This document shows, piece after piece, positions 1 to 12,863 of a stretch of DNA of 64,000 nt. Numbering within the stretch: position 1 is the stretch's first letter; each line of letters opens with the position of its first letter. Source of the stretch: Larus michahellis (Eukaryota > Chordata > Aves > Charadriiformes > Laridae); the NCBI RefSeq assembly GCF_964199755.1, contig NC_133896.1, forward strand, positions 84,056,215 to 84,120,214, written 5' to 3'. The translations under genes and the position numbers were made by a program. The notes beneath the pieces were generated by a model. The model did not search any database and was not told where the DNA came from. It saw nothing but the letters and a program-made list of their open reading frames with translations.

Positions 1-187
1 TCACTGGTTTCCACTTGGACATTGAGCCATTGACTGCAACTCTTTGAGTGCAGCCATACAGCCAGTTCCTTATCCACCGAGTGGTCCACCCGTCAAATCC
101 ATGTCTCTCCAATTTAGAGACAAGGATGTCATGAGGGACAGTGTCAAACGCTTTGACAAGTCCAGGTAGATGATGTCAGTTGCAGTT
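1..187 (-). mobile_element. CR1 LINE fragment (reverse transcriptase part), cut by window edge
   Basis: Read on the minus strand this encodes a CR1-type reverse transcriptase stretch: [18 protein letters not shown], then a GW..RWI.NWL segment, then RVAVNG and W.PV. This is the region from RT block A (catalytic Asp in LSKAFD) towards the VPQG block. The match fades near base 187. The element continues off the left edge, so its length and 3' end are unknown. Differences from the intact copy at 12.8-16.1 kb suggest another CR1 subfamily. Confidence 0.85.
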
Positions 188-3100
188 AAGAGGCACAATG
201 TACTCCCTGTTTCATTCAGTGTGGTTGTGCTTTACAATTTAAGGAACAGGCAGGCAAGGGAGGATTTTCTGGTTGATGATGTATAGCGTCTAGCTTTTTA
301 GCCAACGCTCTGTTGTTGGACATATGTATTCAACCCTTTGGGGTGTACTTAAAGCCCACTGAGGACACCCAAGACTTAGTCATTGTCTTCAGTGAAATTT
401 AAATGCAGAGTCAGAAGAGGCTATTCAGTCTTGTTTGGAGTAAGCAGGACTGCAAAAACAGTGTGAGATATTTGGGTTGCACTTTAATTCACAAAACAAG
501 TCATATTTTAAAACAGCTAGGGCCTAAACAGTAGACTCCAGAGTGAAACCTGGAAGGAGGAGGTCATGGTATTGGTAGGTCTGGCTCATCGGATGCAGTA
601 CTGTATCTGTGCATTGCAATGGTACCAGAAAACAGTGTAATCTTTGCATTGTCAATGTTTCTTCTGAGACAAAAAAATTAAGGTTTTGGCTCCATGTGGT
701 TAACAGACTTCTCAAGTCAGACTAGCTGGCTGAAGTCCAGCGTGGGTATCTCTGTTCCCCTATTTAAATGTGCCTCTGCCTCTCACCGTGTTACTGTTTT
801 TCAGTGCTATGTTCCACTTCCATGCTTAAAGTACTTTTTCACCTGATAGCCTATTTAAGCAACTGCCACCTCTCACCAGATAGGGGGTAGCTGGGTTTCT
901 GTGGTGGTTGAAATGGCAGCTACATGCAGTACATAAAGCACTCTGAGTTACTTCAAGGTGAAAAGCTCTAGCGAATAGTAGTTTTGTGGCTGCTGGGTGT
1001 TCTTCAGTCTGCAAAGGGTTTCTTTTCACTGTCACTTAGGACATGTGAGCTTTGCAGCTCTCGGGGAGGAGAACAGAACAGGTTTTTCTACCCGTGTTGG
1101 TCCCTGAAGCCCTGGAAAAGAGGTCAGATTTGCTCTGTTGAGCAAGATGAGGAACATCTGCTCCTGGCCTACAGGCCTAGAAAATATGATGGTCCCCTCC
1201 CAAGCTGAGCTGGTCTTGTCTACGGCATGCTGCTCTCCGACAGCAAGCTTCCATAGCACGCTGGTTTTGTACTCATGGTGGTAAACACAGTTGAGCTTGA
1301 CTGCGTTGCTTGTCAGAGTGCAGTATCCTCATTTGGGGGGAGGGGATTGCTACAGAGTTGGAAATTATGCTTTTAATCTCCTAGTAACACCTTCAGGAGA
1401 TGTCGTCCCCTCCCTCCCCTGTTAAGCTTTAGAGGCCTTGTGCTGAGGTGTCATCAATTTGAAGAATACTTCAACATGAAAGATGTTTTTGTTTTATCTT
1501 ACTATATTTAGGCCTTGCACACAATAGGAGTACTAAACTTGGAATGGTTAGAGCATATGGGGGTGTTGATATCTTATATTTAGCTTGATCTGTCAGTTAC
1601 ACAAGCATCTGTCACAGAGGTAGCAGATGGCAAAAAGCCCTAATAGGGTTCAGAGGGAAAAGAACCGAGATCTTGGTTACTGGGGACAGGGTATGCTTAG
1701 GAGTGAAACATGCTTGTGAAACATATGCCTGTTTTCTGCATAGGAGAAAGAATTGGAGTCTGACGTGGCATGATCAGCATGGATCTAGGATGGTGATGAT
1801 ACTAATTCAATGTTTAAAAGCTGGGATGGCTCAAGAATGTCACTTGAGCTGGGATGCCTTTTGTTTCTGGGAGTAGCACGAAGGTACGTGAAAACGTGGT
1901 CCTCAGTCCAGGGAGCTTTGCAGCCTCCTCGCTAAGTGTATGTTGCTCTGTGGCTACAGCTGTTGGAATGAAGTTAAAAGAAGTGTTTGAGAATGTGGCT
2001 TCACAGTCAGCTTATCCTGACTGAATTATAATCTGCTGCCAAAAGGAGCAGTTCTCCTGCCTCCGCTCAGCTAATGTTCCCAACAAGCCCATATCTACTT
2101 GGGTGTTCTTGAAGCTGTGCTGTGAGTCAGATCAGCTCCCCCAGCTTGGCTGAAAATTAGCTTTCGGCTTGCTCAGCCTGCTGATCTGATTATTGTGTAG
2201 CTACGAGATTAGTGGTGCTGGTGCAAGATGGGAGAGTGGGGGAAGAACAGGGTACCCAAAGCTCTGGGCAGGGCAAAAAGTGAGGAGCATTCCTTCTAGC
2301 GGCAGTGCTCTCTCGTGTGGGCTAAAGGTAACCGCAGCCTTGTCTTGAAAATACTCCGCTGAGGCACTGTGGGCATGGCAGAGCAAAAAAACCTGGCACA
2401 AATGTGCATGGGCTGGCGTGGGGCTGGAGCTCGCCTGAGGTACTGTGGTGCTCTGCTCGGTGCTGTGGCGTAGGCTTACCTTGAGCAGCTCGCATGGCTT
2501 TAACAGAACTGTCCTAACTGTCAAAGGAATGCTTTTCCCACTTCACATGCAGATGTATTAAGTGATTCATTGTGGTCATTTTACTTTTTCACTAACATCC
2601 ACTTACTTACTACAGACTCCTTGTATCATAAATTAAGACGAATTATAAATTAAGTTGAATTGGCTGAAAATGAACCATTTCTGGAGACTGCACCTAGTGG
2701 TTTTTCTTCCCCGAGCAAATGCTTTCATTCTCTTTTGCTCAAAAGCAAGCAAAATCCCCAGGATAAATTAGTTGATGTAGCAGACGTAGTATGTAGACAC
2801 CAGCCAGTAAAAACAACCCCTTCTGAAATGCTGAGGCCAGGCAGTCTAAGTCACCTTTTCCCTCTGCTTTCAGTGCTGAACCAACACGCACGGCTCATGC
2901 TTGTGTGCAATTCTACTGGAAGACGTGAATTGGTGTGTACATACAGTGGTAGAAGGATGTACAGACGGACGCTCCATTTGCAAGCTTCTGAGAGAGGCTT
3001 GAGAACTGGGGGGGAGGGGGGTGAGGGGAGAAGGGGAAAGGATGAAGAAGTCCCAAAGCTTTTTGTGTACCTGTTTACTTTAGATGTGCGGTGGGAGTGA

Positions 3101-4913
3101 AATATCTTTAAACAAACAACTTTGCAGCCAATAGAAATGAATCAGTGACTGAATTTTCATAGAAATGCTTCATTTATTATCTGGCTTGTCTCCAGTACTT
3201 AATCAGGGCTTTCTTGGGAAAGGTTGGTTTTGCAGTTAATGTGAAAGCATCACACAAGCAATTTTTGTTTTACTTGCGCCTTTGCCGCATCCTTTCTGTG
3301 CAGTGGCAGCCGTAGGGATCTGTTTAAGTGGGTAGGCTGCTGCTTTCTTTTCTGTTGATGGCAGCATAACCTTTCTGTGCATAAATAAGCGGGAACCTGC
3401 TGAATCTCAGGAGTAGCATTGGCCCCTCAAAGGTAATTAAACTTTTACGCAAGTCTCGAAACCAACTACTGGCGTCGAGAGTAATTTCTCTCCTGAAGGG
3501 GTGCCTGAGACTTTAGGGTTTAGGTGCTTACCAATAAGGATGGCACTCATAATTCTGCCGCGTGGACTAGATTTTTGGTGAGTTACATGGAAGATAAAAC
3601 TTGATGTTGATGAAGGTTCTTCAATGAAGAGCTAAGGTTTTCTGCTGATGTGAAAAGGCATTGCATTAGGTCCTTCCAAGCACGTTTTAATGAGTTTTGG
3701 AATAAAAAAGACTTATCTAGCTTTCTTACTGCCAGTCAGATAATGATCCTTGTTAGATAATGCTGAGTGGTCTGCTTCTGGTGCAAACAGAAACAGGGCA
3801 GCACTTCACTCTCCTTACTTTGATGCATGCAGCTGTCATCTTTGTTCATAATCAATAATGCTGCAGAAGTAGCTGTGCAATTGTTTATGGCTGCACCTTG
3901 CAAATAATAAATATTTTCCCAGCAGCAACTGATTATGTGCACATTTCCAAGTGGATTCAAAGAAATGCATGTATTTAAACTGATAAGTTACTGATAGAAT
4001 CTGTTAATTCAGATACCTGGGAAAAATATTCAAAGCATATTTTTTTCTGGAGTTATAAGTAGAAAAAACCCCAAACCAACTGTTACATACTGTAATTCTG
4101 GTTTGTTAATAACAGCAATTAAGGTACGCAACCAATCATCATTTCTTTTTCTTTGTTTGCACTGGGTTTGCCTCCTAAACTGATAGGCTTGAAAGCAAAA
4201 GACTGTCTTAGAATACTTGTTTCTTCCAGAGTCTCCTTTTACTGAAGAAAACTTTTTTAGCTGACCCCAAATAGTTCAGCAAAAGGAATGTTAATAAAAG
4301 AAATTATTAATAATCCTTAGACCAAATAGACTTTTACTTCAACTTAAATATTATTACAAGATGCCGTAGCTGAGCCTAAGGACAACGCAACATGTTTATT
4401 TGGTAGCTGATTCAACTGTTGGAGTTCAGCTACGTCCAAGGCTTTGAGGAAAATTAATCAAGTAACGGGGAAGAGAGGCAGTCAGAGGGAAGTCTGATTT
4501 TATTTCAAACTCCACACGAACTGTTTTCAGAAAAGGCATAGCCCTTAAATGAATTAATGATTTAACTTTCTATATACTTTTCTGTTTGTATGTTGGCCTT
4601 TCGTACTATGACCTAATCAGCATGCAAAGTTCCTTTTTCTTGAGGTCTGCTGTATGCCTTTATGTCATAGATTTTTGTTCCTGTAGAGGGAAAAGTACTC
4701 ACTTTTGGGGAAGTTCAACCTGAAGTCTGTACACTATTTACATGGCATTGAAGTCATCGAATTAGCAATGTAATGTTGTTGAGGGCTGTGCTGGCTCTCT
4801 GTATGGCTGGATCTAGCATTGCCCACTTTGGGATACAGTGTAGATGCCAGGTGCTTGTCAGCTTTCTTTCCTTGAAAAAAGTATCATCACACTCCTCCCA
4901 CTCCCTTGCATTA
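188..4913. other. Intergenic or intronic DNA, no gene recognised
   Basis: No open frame here has a recognisable domain or convincing splice signals. The longest plus-strand frame (about 2660-3100) is low-complexity at its 3' end and overlaps a G-rich tract. The stretch from 3700 to 4720 is A/T-rich. I see no repeat family that I can name. Confidence 0.6.
3008..3036 (+). other. G-rich tract, potential G-quadruplex
   Basis: Four runs of at least four G (7, 6, 4 and 4 G) are separated by spacers of 1 to 4 bases, which fits the standard G-quadruplex pattern. Nothing nearby suggests a promoter, so a function is not implied. Confidence 0.6.
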
Positions 4914-6237
4914 GCGGGTAAGAAGGAAGACCCAGGGAACTACAGGCTGGTCACACTTACCTTGATCTGTAGGGAAGTGATGGAACAACTCATCCTGGAA
5001 ACTATTTCCAGGCACAGGAAGGACAGGAAGGTGACCAAGTATAGTCTGCATGGAATTCACCAAGGGGATGCCATGCTTGACTTCGTGAAATGACTAGGTT
5101 GGTAGATGAGGGGAGAGCAGTGGATATTGCCTACCTAGACTTCAGCAAGGCTTTTGATGCTGTCTTCCATAACATTCTCACCGAGAAGCTGATGGAGTGG
5201 TCCAGATAAGTAGACAGTGAGATGGACTGAGACCTGGATGAATGGCTGGGCCCAGAGGGTGGTGATCAGTGGCATGAAGTCTAGTTGGAGGCCAGTAACA
5301 AGCAGTAAATGGGTCCAATCCTGTTCAACATCTTCCTAATGATCTGGATGGTGGGGCAGAGTGCAGCAAGCTTGCAGCGAGCTTGCAGATGACACAAAAC
5401 TAGGAGGAGCGGCTGATATACCAGGGGGTTGTGCTGCCATCCAGAGTAACCTTGACAGGCTGGAGTAATGGGCTGACAGGAACCTTCTGAATTTCAGTAA
5501 GGAGAAGTGCAAAGTCCTGTACCTGGGGAGGAACAACCACATGCACCAGTATATGCTGGGGACTGACTGGCTGGAAAGCAGCTTGGCAGAAAAGGACCTG
5601 GCAGACACCAGGCTAAACATGAGCCAACAGTGTACTTCTGTAGCAAAGGCGGCTAAAAGTATCCTGAGCTGCATTAGGAGGAGCATTGCCAGCAGGTCAA
5701 GGGAGGTGATCCTTTCCCTTTGTTCAGCGCTGGTGAGGCCACACCTGGAGTATTGTCTTCAGTTATGGGTGCCCGGTACAAGAAAGACATGGACATGCTG
5801 GATAGAGTCCAATGAAGGGCCATGGAGATGAGGAAGGGACTGGAGTGTCTCTCCTGTGAAGAAAAGCTGTGAGAACTGGGACTCTTGAGAAGAGAGGTCT
5901 CAGAGGGATCTTATCAACTATCTGATAGGATGGGGTAAAGGAGATAGAACCAGGCTCTTTTCAGTGGTGCCCAGTGACAGGACTAGAGGCCATGGGCACA
6001 AACTGAAACACACGAAGTTCCCCCTGAACATCAGGAAAAAGTTTTACTTTTACTGTGAGGGTGACTAAGCACTGGCACAGGTTCCCGAGGGAGGTTGTGG
6101 AGTCTCCATCCTTGCAAATATTCAAAAGCTGTCTGGACGTGGTCCTGGGCAACTGTCTGTAGGTGGCCCTGATTGAGCAGGGGGCTTGGACCAGATGCCC
6201 TTCAGAGGTCCCTGCCAAATTCAGCTATTCTGTGATT
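4914..6237 (+). mobile_element. Degenerate CR1 LINE, 3' portion of ORF2 plus 3' end
   Basis: The piece begins with the CR1 block encoding KKEDPGNYR and a degraded SLT segment. It passes through a recognisable YLDFSKAFDAV block (about 5130-5165) and a damaged ADD catalytic box (about 5385-5400). It then shows the LEYC segment and the C-terminal [13 protein letters not shown] region, and ends in a CR1 3' terminus with a single ATTCTGTG unit near 6225-6235. Its length is close to the matching part of the intact copy, so indels are small. Frames are broken repeatedly: an in-frame TAG follows the DRLE-like block, and a local duplication lies just before the ADD box. It is a dead copy, clearly older than the 12.8-16.1 kb element. 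Confidence 0.9.
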
Positions 6238-8352
6238 AATAGTGAAAATAACCTGATGTTTCTTGTCAGTGTATTGTGAGAGGGTACAATCTGGAAAAAA
6301 GCTTCTGCTGAGGGTGACTGATTTGGTATTTAACTCTTAAATTTCCTCAGAATTGTTCTGTACAGCTCTACAGACAGAAGCCTGAAAAGACTGTAGGACC
6401 ACTCAGTCTGTCGCTGTCACTGACAGAAGATAAAGTTCAGGAATATAGTAGAAATATTGACAGGAGTCACCATCTTAAAAGTAGCAACACGACCTATATC
6501 CCTGTATTAGTCTTCTCTTCAAATCTCTTTTCTTTCCTTTAAGGAAAGAATAGTTTGTAGACTGCTTTTTATGTCAGATAAGCACCAGTACCTGCCTCCA
6601 GGTGAACCCCAGGGTTTGTGAAGAATTGGCTGCAGCTTTTTACCTCAGGCTTAGGCTTTACGGTTACTGTTTGCTGTAGGTCTTTAGCAAATGGGAAACG
6701 CTGTGGGATCTGGCCCCGTGTAAGGGGGGAGCTGGGCCTTAGCGTGCCACTGTGGAAGCCTTGGCTGAAAGTCTTGGGGGATCTGCGGGTACTGCTGGAG
6801 AGCAGGGTTGGAAGACTAATAGTGTCATTCCTCCTCACGTCAGCCTCAGTCAATAAGCTGGTGAGAGATGGCAATTAGTTTATGTTTCTTCTACCTGCCT
6901 CTTGCGTTTGAAGCTTGTAAAACTTCGTTGGATGGTTCAGACCATCCTGCAAATCCCCTTAATTGTAACAGGGGAAAAAGAGTACTAAAACAGCTTCAGA
7001 GGATCTACGTTTTCCTCCTTTTCTGTGGATCTTGCTGTTTGGTTTACTGCAATCAGTTACACCCAAGGGATTTCTGCTTAGCCTAATTGGGGCTGAGAAT
7101 TGAATGTCCTGCCTTATGACTCCCCACCTGCTGCTTTTTAGCAGCTGATAAAGATATACTTAAGGGAAAAATGCTGAATTACAGCATTTTATTAGCTTGG
7201 GATCGGAAAGACCTGGTTATTCCGGGGAGTCCTTCTCCCAGCCAATGTGGGATAATTCCTTCCAGGGTATTCCTCAGACTTTTTAAATAGCTGATGTGGT
7301 GCTGCTTCTAGCTTTTCCCTTTTCAAGAGGTTATTTTCCAGTTCTTACCATTAGGACATTTCTGTTGATGCTTGGGTCACTTTCTTTTTGTACTTAAATC
7401 CACCAGTTTTAGTCGTAGTCCCTCATTCTAATTCTCCATCCTGTGTCTCTCCCATGAGAATCCCAAATGCCTGGAAATGGTTACTGATTTCATTCTTCGT
7501 CACTTGATAGTCTGCCTGACTGTCTAATGATGCAAGATGTATGTAGTGGTGGGTATAACTTGGTATTTTTCTGGTGTTTTCAATTTTCAGAACTGATTAG
7601 ATTATGATACCCTCCTATAGAACATGGCCTAGGACTTTATTTGGTAGTATCATCAAACCGGTTGCTCTATGTATTTCTCTTTTTGTCTTTCAGTGCCGTT
7701 CTTCAGCAGCACTGCTATCCAGTTCTCTTCTTCCCACTGCATATCTACATTTTTAAGTCTTAAATATATCGGAATCCAGCTGTATGCTTGTTAAAATAAT
7801 CTGTGAGGCGTTTGGTGACATTCACTGCATTCTGGCTTCTTGAAGGCTGCCAAAAAAAAAAGTCAGAGCTACAGAAACAGTCAGAGCTGCAATGTGGGTA
7901 GGAAGTTACTTGTATACAGCATGTAGCTAATAAGCAATATTTGAGGATCTGAGTTGGCCAGGGTAGCAGAGTCGTGTTGATTCTGTTGTTGGGAGAACAA
8001 ACAACAGAAAAAGCATCAATCTTGCTTATGTTTCATACCTCTAATTTAGTCTCTGAAGGCCCTTTTGTATCACTTCACTGTCCTACTGGGTTTTGGGGTT
8101 TCCAGTTTTGTGTGCCCTGTGAATGCCATCTGTTCATTATTAAGAATGATAATGGGGCCAGACTCCAAATTAGTAATAAACTATTAGATCTATTAATATT
8201 ACATAATATTGATCTTTTCTATTGTTTGGTAGATAGATAGCAGGCTATGGTCCTTGGACATGATGACTGGTGGTACATTCTCATCATCTTGTCGCCACTT
8301 CTGTAACCCTATTTGCACATTCCAACCTTACAAGTCTCTGGCCTTCTGTCAG
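6238..8352. other. Intergenic or intronic DNA, no gene recognised
   Basis: There are short frames only (a sense/antisense pair of about 90-100 codons near 6570-6880) with no domain or splice context. A short A-run lies near 7851-7861. I see nothing else that can be named. Confidence 0.55.
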
Positions 8353-8475
8353 TTTCATAGAACTGCAGAGAATTCTTGGTTGGAAGGGACCACCAGAGAT
8401 CTCTTGTGCAAAGCAGGACCAACTACAAAGCTACATCAGCTTGCTTAGCTTCTGATCCGGGTATCTTCAAGTATG
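8353..8475 (-). mobile_element. CR1 3'-end fragment
   Basis: On the plus strand it starts with the decayed tail TTCATAGAACT, followed by TTGGTTGGAAGGGACCA and a GCAAAGCAGGACCAACTAC stretch. That order is typical of the reverse complement of CR1 3' ends. It fades near 8475 after a segment resembling the usual TATCTTCAAG region. The internal part of the element is absent, as expected for a strongly 5'-truncated insertion. Confidence 0.8.
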
Positions 8476-11400
8476 AGAATTAAATGTGCTAAATGTTTTG
8501 TCTTTGCGCTGAATTCTCTTGCATCCATGCAAACTGTACCTTTGACTGTCTTGCACTGCGGTGGTCTTACAGCATGGGTAACGTAATCCTTCACATTAGC
8601 ACATCTGAGTGGAGAAACACCAGCAGTGGGGGGAGGGCAAGATCTCCTTTCTGGATATTTATGAGCACTGCACTTGGCTCACTCTAAGTTACCTTTACAG
8701 TCAGTTGAGAAGAAAAGGAATTGCTGAGTGTGATTCACGGACAACCTTAAATGTTGACCCACTTACAATAAGTGGGTCATGTTGTGGAAATGTCTGTTTG
8801 ACTCTGGTGACTATAATGGGAGTTCAGATGACTAGCTGAGATGTTTTAGTGATTCTGTAAATTCCTAGAGATAACCAGGGTAAATCTTACCTCGAGTTTC
8901 TAAAACCTGTTAGAGATTAGATATGGGTTCGATGCAGATTTTCAGCCTCATAAAGACTGCAATGCCTCTGAGCAGGCCCAGGTGACCTGTTAAACACCTG
9001 GGATGCTATAGAGCACAATATTTGAAATGCCTAGAGTCTGATGCAATGATGGAGTAGTATTTCGGAATCATGTTTTAGGTTATAGGCATCTTTTTTTTTT
9101 AGTCTCGCTGTAAACATCAGAGTCCTTTTTGGCTCATACTTAATGGTTCATGGTGCTAACTTAAAGAGATATATGAATGCATTGCTACATGGTGTGTTGT
9201 AAGGATAGATCCGCTAACTGATAGATACCGAAGTGCTCAGTTACTGCATTAACTGAGGCCACAGAAGGACCTGAGATGGAGTGGGTGGTGAGATGGAGAG
9301 GGTAACGTAGTAGAGTTTTCTGTTCTCTAAATCCCTTGTCACAAATTGTGTTAATATTAGATCTCACATTTTGCATGATTCAGGAGAATGCTGTAGGGGT
9401 AAACATTGGCTTCTAGTCAAGCACAAGTGCAACAAGAGAAAGGGTGAAAAGAAAATGTGGAGGAAAGCACTGTGGACTCAAATGTGGACAGCAGAAGGGA
9501 GGGGTTAGATGGTGCTGTTCTCTGACCTTCCAGAGGACCACATAGAAATGAGTCCACCAAGAAAATAATGGGAAGGCTGAGCTATATGCTTTATCAAAAA
9601 TATACCAGAATAAGGTGGAAGAGTGCACGTCTTAAAATAAAAGTCCAGTGAGTATTTTTGCCCAATATAGGGGGCGTGAAAGGGAAGTCCACTAGGGCTT
9701 TGAAATTTAGTAGTAACAAGCACCCACAGGAGCAGAATGTATGTGTACCACTGTATATTAGAGGGAATATACGTCTAAGCGTAGATATGTGGCTAGCTTA
9801 TGTATGTAATGGAGGCTTTGTATGTTTGAGTACTGTCTGATGGAAGTGATTGTTCTGGCGCCTATGAATGAGCAATTCGTCTTTCTCACTCTCTTAGGTC
9901 TAGTTTTTCTCCTGCCATTTGGAGCGTGAAGCCTGGTGATCACCAACTTATGCTAGTGACTTCAACGTATGGGATGGCATTACTGCAGATGAATGAAGAC
10001 ATTAGAATAATTGCTTGCTCTAATCTTGCAATGAAGGATTGGGATATCCTTAAAAAATGCGTTTGAGTAAGTGTAGTCCATTATGCACCATCATAGCTAG
10101 TAAGGTTAAGCTGAAGTTTTTTATGCTGATCAAAAACTAATCCAAGCAGGGCTGCAAGTTGTATGAGTGCTGGATGTGATTTGACAACCAGAGTAACACT
10201 CCTGTATATGACAAGCAAAACTTGCTGGAGTTTCTGGTTATGTAAAATGAGTTTCCAGCAAATGTACAGTCAGTCCCTATCTACCACAGTATATACAATA
10301 CATGAATGGGGGCACCCACTTCCCCAATCTTTTCAGTGCCCCTATAGAAAATCAGTATTTCTTTGACATTCCCACGCTCTGTGTCTTCGTACTCCCCACA
10401 TGCTTGCTTCAGTGGGAGCTTTTTTCCTGGTGGACTTTTCAGGGTTTTCCCTTCTTATGTCATTGGTGAAAATACACTAACGTTTATCCTCTAACCTCAC
10501 ACTGTTCAAGGTATCTCAGTAACTGAGGTGAAGCTGGGTGGGCGGCTTGTTACTTTTCTCTTTGCCTTAGAGAAAAGGAGGGCGCTGTGTTATGGAATAA
10601 AAAAAAAAAAAGAGAGGTTTTTTGAGCTAGTAGGAAATGCTGCTGCTCCCCACTGTTGCACAGAGGTGTACCAGCGTGGAAGTGAGAGGAGGAGAGGTAC
10701 TGATGGTTGGCAGGGAATTATACTGTTTTATCTGAGGAAGAGAGTCATGGGCTTGCTCTGCATTTCCTTTTCCTCCTAGGCACTGTTGTGTCAGTGGAAA
10801 GAAGCAAGAGTGTCATGCCAGAAACCTAGAGGCTTCTAAAGAAAATGGTTTGCCTTGTCCCAACCATTCCTGCTACTGAAGACGGTCTACTTAATGCTGG
10901 CAGCATCCTTACCCCCATATAAAGAGTGAAAACTAAACCCTTCTGCTTTCTCGGGCTTTATCTTTGCCTTAAGTGGGAAGAGGAAATGCATGCAGGACTT
11001 CTGGGGGGAAGGGATGCAGCAAAAGCTTAATGAAGGGAAACTAATTTTTGTACCTCATCCTTTATGGGTTTAGTCCAACTGTTGGGATCACTCTTCTTAA
11101 GGTCTTACTCAAGATCCTTCTCTTCTACAAAACATAGACAAGGTGTCCTGAAAGGTGGATGGAGGTAGTAGGCAGATATTTCATACTGCTATGATAATTG
11201 GAAGAAGTTTCCAGTATATTGTATTGGTAGATAAATTTGTCTGCTACATTGTCCTCATCTCTGCATCACTCTTTAATTTCTGAAGTCTTAGGATGAGTGC
11301 TTAAGAACTACTTTAAGTACAAGAGTAGTCTTTATAGACATTTACACTGGGTTTTGCAGGATCAGGGCCTGAAGATGTAAAGAGCATTGTATTGAAGGTG

Positions 11401-12782
11401 AGGTCTTCTGTGCTGATAGAGAACCTAGCCCAGCAGATACTGATCCTGAGTGAAGTCTTTGGATGCTGCTGCACAGCAAATATATGAATATCAGTTGTTC
11501 TCATGTCTCTCTCATGGTGGGAGAAATGCCTGTAAAATATTCCTTCTTTCTGTCTTTGCAGGAGGTGGAAAGCAGGCAAACAAAAAACGCGTGATTTTTC
11601 GGAGATTTGTAGGGGGTGGAAAAGCAATAACTTAGGGGACAAGCCACAGTCATTGTCACTCCAGGAATTGACTGTTATTAATTGTGAGCTTCTGTCCCTT
11701 ATTTTTCCTTAATAAAGACTCCAGAAGGCTTTTCCACTTAGCGAACAACCTGTTCTACACAACAGGGAGTAAGGAAGATGAATTCATCTGTATCTCAAAT
11801 TTGGATGAGGAAGGAGAGGAACATTTGGTCTGTGGTGAGGGGACACAAGCTGCCTCTTCTAAAATGATCTTCTACAAAGGCCAGTTAAGCAATATGCTGG
11901 GTTTGCTGATTCCACACCTGGAAGTGTGTGTGCACAGTTTTTCTTTTCATGCTGAAAAGTTAACAATTTTAAAAACCGCATTTAGGAAAGTTTGAAACAG
12001 CGTTTGAGATGCGGTCTTTGCTCAAACTCCTTTTGTTCTTGCTATCTAGGTTGCATATTTGTATATGCTGGTGACACGAGTTCTATTTGTTTATAATTTT
12101 TTAATGGATAACCTTAAAATATACTATTACTAGTCATACCACTTTTATATTTAAAAAATAAAATAAATGTTTCCTTCTCTACTATTCTTTCTGTCAATCC
12201 ATTCACCTCCCCTGTGATAGCTAGCTGGCTTGTGCACCATTCAAGAAAGCTGTGGTCATGGGGCAGATTCCGCTGCTCCAACTATCCACTGATATTGCTA
12301 CTTCTTAAGCATGGCTTAGTCTTTCTGTGGTCTGTAGCACTGTGCCTTTACAAGCAGAGATTTTTTTGGTAAGCATCAGCTGTGTTTCCTATTATATCAA
12401 ATTAGCAATAATTTACTTAGGGCAAACATCATGAGTTATGAAGTGGGATTGTGTCTAATTGCGCTGGCCTTCTTCCATCTGGGATTTCACCAGCCTTTTC
12501 CCTATGATCCTTGTTTGATAAAGCTTCCCTCTGAAGTAAAAGCAAGGTCTGGGAAATGGCAAGCTGGAGGACTCCGTATAATTCTCAATATTCTGAACTA
12601 AAGCACCCTGGTGGTGTCGCTCTTACATCCTGAACCTGAAAATCGCAGGAGTCCTATCAACTTAAATGGCACCATCAAATGCCCAGCTCCCTGAAAGGTC
12701 AGGCCATACATGCAGATGCTGTACCAGGGTTTAAGATTGGCATGATAAGATGTTAATTTTGCCTATAGACTGATTAGCATCC
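8476..12782. other. Intergenic or intronic DNA, no gene recognised
   Basis: No exon with domain support is visible. Features worth noting are a perfect 11-bp hairpin at 8755-8779 and A-runs near 10598. An open plus-strand frame near 11684-11995 ends without any recognised motif. Confidence 0.55.
8755..8779. repeat. Perfect 11-bp inverted repeat with 3-base loop
   Basis: TGACCCACTTA at 8755-8765 is followed by CAA and then the exact reverse complement TAAGTGGGTCA at 8769-8779. Pairing does not extend beyond the 11 bp. TGACCC resembles a nuclear-receptor half-site (reverse of GGGTCA), so the arrangement also reads as two everted half-sites. It may equally be chance. Confidence 0.75.
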
Positions 12783-12784
12783 TT

Positions 12785-12805
12785 CATAGAATCATAGAAT
12801 CATAG
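12785..12805 (-). repeat. CR1 3'-terminal octamer repeats
   Basis: On the plus strand there are two full CATAGAAT units plus a partial one. Read in element orientation this is the ATTCTATG repeat that ends CR1 elements and is thought to take part in target-primed reverse transcription. Confidence 0.93.
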
Positions 12806-12843
12806 GGTTGGAAGGGACCTCTGGAGATCATCTAGTCCAACCC

Positions 12844-12859
12844 CCCTGCCAGAGCAGGG
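12844..12859 (-). other. CR1 3'-UTR hairpin
   Basis: CCCTGC and GCAGGG form a perfect 6-bp stem around a 4-base loop, about 40 bases from the element terminus and just after the ORF2 stop. Conserved 3' stem-loops are recognised by the reverse transcriptase in this LINE group. That role here is inferred from position. Confidence 0.65.
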
Positions 12860-12863
12860 TCAC

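Noticed and set aside
2201..2524. 107-codon minus-strand frame
   Set aside because: Ser/Pro/Ala-rich content with no domain or splice context. Length is within what chance gives in 64 kb.
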